The notes under the pieces were generated by a model. The model did no database searches and was not told the DNA's origin. It saw only the letters and a list, made by a program, of their open reading frames with translations. The translations under genes and the position numbers were made by a program. 64,000 bases of DNA from Lachnospiraceae bacterium. Lineage in GTDB: Bacteria; Bacillota; Clostridia; Lachnospirales; Lachnospiraceae. This document shows positions 61,122-64,000 of the stretch, in pieces. The stretch lies in the NCBI GenBank assembly GCA_017551165.1, contig JAFZMO010000157.1, positions 36,704 through 100,703 on the forward strand, written 5' to 3'. Position 1 is the stretch's first letter. The number at the start of each line of letters is the position of its first letter.

Positions 61122-62573
61122 ATGAGTAGTACAGCGAAACTGTCCGCTCGGGATCGCGTAGAGACCTTGCTGGACAACAACAGTTTTGTTGAGATCGGTG
61201 CACTTGTGACGAAGCGCAGCACAGATTTCAATATGCAGCAGGCAGATGCTCCGGGCGACGGCGTGATCACCGGCTACGGTGTGATCGACGACCGTCTTGT
61301 GTATGTGTACAGCCAGGATGCCGCAGTTTTGAACGGTACGCTGGGTGAGATGCATGCGAAGAAGATTGCCAACCTGTATCGCCTTGCAATGAAGACGGGA
61401 GCGCCGGTCATCGGTTTGGTTGACTGTGCGGGTATGCGCCTTCAGGAGGCTTCCGACGCGCTCAGCGGTTTCGGTCGTCTGTACAAGGCACAGACGATGG
61501 CGTCCGGTCTGGTTCCCCAGATCACGGCGGTGTTCGGTAACTGCGGCGGCGGACTTGCCGTTTTGGCAGCGATGAGCGATTTTGTGGTTATGGAGAAGAA
61601 CGACGCGAAGTTGTTTGTCAACGCTCCGAACGCGGTAGCGGGCAACAACGAGGGCAAGTGCGACACGGCTTCGGCAGCGTACATGGCGGAATCCGGCATG
61701 GTGGATGCTGTCGGCGAGTCCGAGGAGGAAGTTCTTGCCAAGGTTCGTGAGCTGATCTCGATCCTTCCCTCGAACAACGAGGCTGCGGAGCAGGATGAGT
61801 GCACGGATGATCTCAACCGTCTGATGAATGATTTCAAGAGCGAGTGCGCGGATCCCGCGGTAGCTCTTTCCGATCTGTCTGACAATGGCCTTTTCGTTGA
61901 GGTAAAGGCTGCTTATGCACCGGAGATGGTAACCGGTTTCGTTCGCCTCAACGGCGCTACGATCGGTGCTGTTGCCAACCGCACGGCGAAGCTGAATGCG
62001 GAGGGCAAGAAGGAGAGCAGCTTCGATGCGGCTCTTTCCACCAAGGGTTGCTACAAGGCAGAGAGCTTTGTGAAGTTCTGTGACGCGTTCGGTATCCCGG
62101 TTCTCACGTTCACGAACGTGACCGGCTATGCGAACTGCGCTTGCGAGACCAAGGGTATTGCGATCGCGGCAGGCAAGCTTGCTTACGCGTTTGCAAACGC
62201 TACGGTTCCGAAGGTGAACGTGGTTGTCGGTAAGGCTTACGGCAGCGCTTACATCACGATGAACTCGAAGTCGCTCGGCGCGGATCTGGAGTTCGCGGTT
62301 GAGGGTTCCGAGATCGGTACGATGGACGCTGAGCTTGCCGCTCAGATCGTTTACGCCGATGAGCTTGCAGCTGCTTCCGACAAGGATGCTGAGCTGAAGG
62401 CTAAGGCAGGCGAGTACCGCGCAACCTACAACAGCTGTGAGAATGCAGCCAAGAGAGGTTATGTGGATGCCATCATCGCAGCGGACGAGATGCGTGCACA
62501 GATCGTGTATGCGTTCGAGATGCTCTGCACCAAGAAAGAGCTTCGTCCGTCGAAGAAGCACGGCACGGTATAA
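61122..62573 (+). CDS. biotin-dependent decarboxylase carboxyltransferase subunit
   Basis: 483-residue carboxyltransferase of the acyl-CoA (PccB/MmdA) family. It moves carboxyl from a substrate to biotin on the carrier encoded downstream. Two crotonase-like halves are visible: SARDRVETLLDNNSFVEIG and FGNCGGGLAVLAAMSDF in the first, GFVRLNGATIGAVANR and YGSAYITMNSKSLGADLEF in the second. The exact substrate (methylmalonyl-CoA, glutaconyl-CoA or other) cannot be read reliably; methylmalonyl-CoA is the commonest in this operon type. ATG 61122 follows GGAGGG. Codons ending in T are frequent, as in highly expressed genes. Confidence 0.9.
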   Translation: MSSTAKLSARDRVETLLDNNSFVEIGALVTKRSTDFNMQQADAPGDGVITGYGVIDDRLVYVYSQDAAVLNGTLGEMHAKKIANLYRLAMKTGAPVIGLVDCAGMRLQEASDALSGFGRLYKAQTMASGLVPQITAVFGNCGGGLAVLAAMSDFVVMEKNDAKLFVNAPNAVAGNNEGKCDTASAAYMAESGMVDAVGESEEEVLAKVRELISILPSNNEAAEQDECTDDLNRLMNDFKSECADPAVALSDLSDNGLFVEVKAAYAPEMVTGFVRLNGATIGAVANRTAKLNAEGKKESSFDAALSTKGCYKAESFVKFCDAFGIPVLTFTNVTGYANCACETKGIAIAAGKLAYAFANATVPKVNVVVGKAYGSAYITMNSKSLGADLEFAVEGSEIGTMDAELAAQIVYADELAAASDKDAELKAKAGEYRATYNSCENAAKRGYVDAIIAADEMRAQIVYAFEMLCTKKELRPSKKHGTV

Positions 62574-62588
62574 GCGAAGGAGGAGTCT

Positions 62589-62927
62589 ATGAACGGATTA
62601 CTATTCGCAGAAGTCGATATCGTCAAGGCGCTTGAGAATACGGTCATGGGTATCAGCATCGTATTTTGTATGCTCCTTCTGATCTCGTTCATCATCAGCC
62701 TTCTGAAGCTGGTCAACAAGATCGGCGCGAAGAAGCCCGAGAAGACACCGGAAGCACCTGTGGCTGCGGCAGCTGATGAGGAAGAGGCGGACGATACCGA
62801 GCTTGTTGCGGTCATCACCGCGGCAATCTATTCGTACGAGCAGGCGATGGGCAACGATGTGCCGGCCGGCGGGCTGGTGGTTCGCTCCATTCGCAAGGTC
62901 AATAAATCTAAATGGCAGAATGCCTGA
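62589..62927 (+). CDS. OadG/MmdD-type decarboxylase gamma subunit
   Basis: A 112-residue small membrane subunit. One membrane segment (TVMGISIVFCMLLLISFIISLLKLVNKI) is followed by a Lys/Pro/Glu/Ala-rich linker and a soluble C-terminal region (LVAVITAAIYSYEQAMG). In this enzyme class the subunit anchors the carboxyltransferase and carrier to the membrane beta subunit. It lies 15 bases after the carboxyltransferase gene. Confidence 0.88.
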   Translation: MNGLLFAEVDIVKALENTVMGISIVFCMLLLISFIISLLKLVNKIGAKKPEKTPEAPVAAAADEEEADDTELVAVITAAIYSYEQAMGNDVPAGGLVVRSIRKVNKSKWQNA

Positions 62928-62941
62928 ATCAGGAGGACATT

Positions 62942-63304
62942 ATGAAAAACTATACAATTACGGTTAACGGCAATGTTTACGAAGTGAGCGTAGAAGAGAG
63001 CGGCGCAGAGGGCGCACCGGTAGCTGCAGCAGCACCGAAGGCGGCTCCCAAGGCAGCTCCCAAGAAGGCAGCTCCGGCTGGCGCTCAGGGCAGCGTTAAG
63101 GTTGAGGCTCCCATGATCGGTAAGATCCTTAAGGTCGTTGCCAACGCAGGTGCAACGGTGAAGAAGGGTGATGTTCTCGTGGTTCTTGAGGCCATGAAGA
63201 TGGAAAATGATATCGTTGCTCCTCAGGACGGTACCGTAGCGAGCATCAATGTCTCGGTAGGTCAGAGCGTTGAACCCGGTGAAGTGCTTGCAACAATGAA
63301 CTGA
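62942..63304 (+). CDS. biotin carboxyl carrier subunit
   Basis: A 120-residue biotinyl carrier. An N-terminal segment (MKNYTITVNGNVYEVSVEE) is joined to the biotinyl domain by an Ala/Pro/Lys-rich linker (about 23-45). Biotin attaches to Lys86 in EAMKMEND. The frame extends to 62912, but ATG 62942 with GGAGG upstream is the natural start. It shuttles CO2 from the carboxyltransferase to the beta subunit for release. Confidence 0.93.
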   Translation: MKNYTITVNGNVYEVSVEESGAEGAPVAAAAPKAAPKAAPKKAAPAGAQGSVKVEAPMIGKILKVVANAGATVKKGDVLVVLEAMKMENDIVAPQDGTVASINVSVGQSVEPGEVLATMN

Positions 63305-63364
63305 GAAACGCAGGTAACGGCGCTTTCTTAGCATGTTACAACTATTATCGGGAGGATAACGTAT

Positions 63365-64000
63365 ATGGAATATATACTGTATACATTGGGAAACCTGGCG
63401 AAGTCCACGGCGTTTGCATCCCTCACATGGGGCAACCTGTTGATGATCGTTGTCGCCTTGTTTTTCATGTATTTGGCGATCGCCAAGGGATATGAGCCTC
63501 TTTTGCTGGTTCCGATCTCCTTCGGTATGCTCCTCGTAAATATGTACCCGTCGATCATGGCAGAGCCGATCGACCACGTATATACATTCTATGAGGAATA
63601 CACCGAGGACGGCGTAACGAACAGCAGAAAGATCGCGGAGATCAAAGGCGAGGAAGTAAATTTCTACAGGTACGATGAGAACGGAAACCCTGTCGAATAT
63701 GAGGACGATGAACTGACGTATTACCTCGTTGACGCGGACAAGTTCTCCATCTACATTCAGGACAAGAATGTGTTCGGAGAGGATATCTCCTTCAGACAGA
63801 TGTGCATTGCACTTTCGTCTGAGGACCTCACGGAGGCTGATCGGAAGTTCCCGATGCAACTGTGCGAACAGTTTAAGGTGACGGAGACCGATGAGGACAA
63901 GCTGAGGCTGATGAATACGTTCTTTGCGTATTTTGACAAGAACGGCAATCTGCTTCTCACGGCGGTCCGTAAAGCGGATGGCGTTTGCACCGACTTCTAC
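63365..64000 (+). CDS. sodium-pump decarboxylase beta subunit (3' truncated, with large insertion)
   Basis: The start of the OadB/MmdB/GcdB-type membrane subunit that couples decarboxylation to sodium export. ATG 63365 follows GGGAGGA; 212 codons are open to the window end. Residues 1-62 match the family start: NLAKSTAFASLTWGN, MYLAIAKGYEPLLLVPISFGMLLVN. Where relatives go almost directly into the next helix, this protein has at least 150 hydrophilic residues (about 63-212, acidic, rich in Tyr/Asp/Glu) with no return to membrane sequence before the edge. Confidence 0.85.
   Translation, partial: MEYILYTLGNLAKSTAFASLTWGNLLMIVVALFFMYLAIAKGYEPLLLVPISFGMLLVNMYPSIMAEPIDHVYTFYEEYTEDGVTNSRKIAEIKGEEVNFYRYDENGNPVEYEDDELTYYLVDADKFSIYIQDKNVFGEDISFRQMCIALSSEDLTEADRKFPMQLCEQFKVTETDEDKLRLMNTFFAYFDKNGNLLLTAVRKADGVCTDFY

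Noticed and set aside
1-64000. Defence system, prophage or integrated element
   Set aside because: No nuclease, toxin-antitoxin, integrase, transposase or phage structural gene was recognised. All genes fit one strand, one composition and core functions.

Overview
The window is a GC-rich (about 60% by eye) bacterial chromosome segment with every gene on the + strand. It looks like a Gram-positive Clostridia genome, plausibly Lachnospiraceae or a relative. The evidence is a meso-diaminopimelate type MurE, a PASTA kinase/PP2C pair, an MraZ-RsmH-FtsL-PBP-FtsW-DivIB-FtsZ division cluster, an IspH-ribosomal protein S1 fusion, a biotin-dependent sodium-pump decarboxylase operon and an LPxTG-like (PKTAD) surface protein. 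No tRNA, rRNA, CRISPR array, transposase, integrase or phage gene was seen. Gene identities rest on motifs and recognised family sequences; no database search was run.

Layout. 2-7039: end of yebC, a hairpin-rich intergenic element, recN, glgA, murE, murF. 7057-19654: priA-def-fmt-rsmB-rlmN-PP2C-PASTA kinase-rsgA-rpe, closed by a transglutaminase-like lipoprotein. 19734-24433: ychF, a second and larger hairpin element, lgt and a FeoA-FeoB fusion, then a terminator. 24584-32557: division cluster with its own promoter and MraZ operator; ftsZ has a further promoter and a TTG start. 32568-33251: monocistronic small surface protein. 33287-43166: ten-gene Mrp/Mbh-like cation antiporter locus between a promoter and a terminator. 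43180-50256: folD, rimO, pgsA, a BaiN-like flavoprotein, cmk, ispH-rpsA. 50288-57275: plsX, acpP, rnc, smc, ftsY. 57306-58842: ECF sigma factor and membrane-anchored partner. 59138-60949: SOS-controlled recA and recX. 60953-64000: promoter, structured leader and carboxyltransferase/gamma/biotin carrier/beta operon, cut by the window end.

How the parts fit. Most of the segment is core growth machinery: peptidoglycan precursors, septation, translation initiation and rRNA modification, phospholipid synthesis, chromosome segregation and SRP targeting. Two modules concern ion energetics: the Mrp/Mbh-like antiporter and the biotin decarboxylase that should export sodium.

Main unusual signals: (1) the 7-mer GGAAAAT/ATTTTCC occurs about 51 times, in both orientations and against codon preference; (2) a locus collinear with the ion-translocating half of Mbh hydrogenases but with four antiporter-type subunits and no redox subunits; (3) a consensus-like promoter plus Shine-Dalgarno and ATG inside the ispH-rpsA fusion; (4) two nested-hairpin intergenic elements; (5) a long hydrophilic insertion in the decarboxylase beta subunit.
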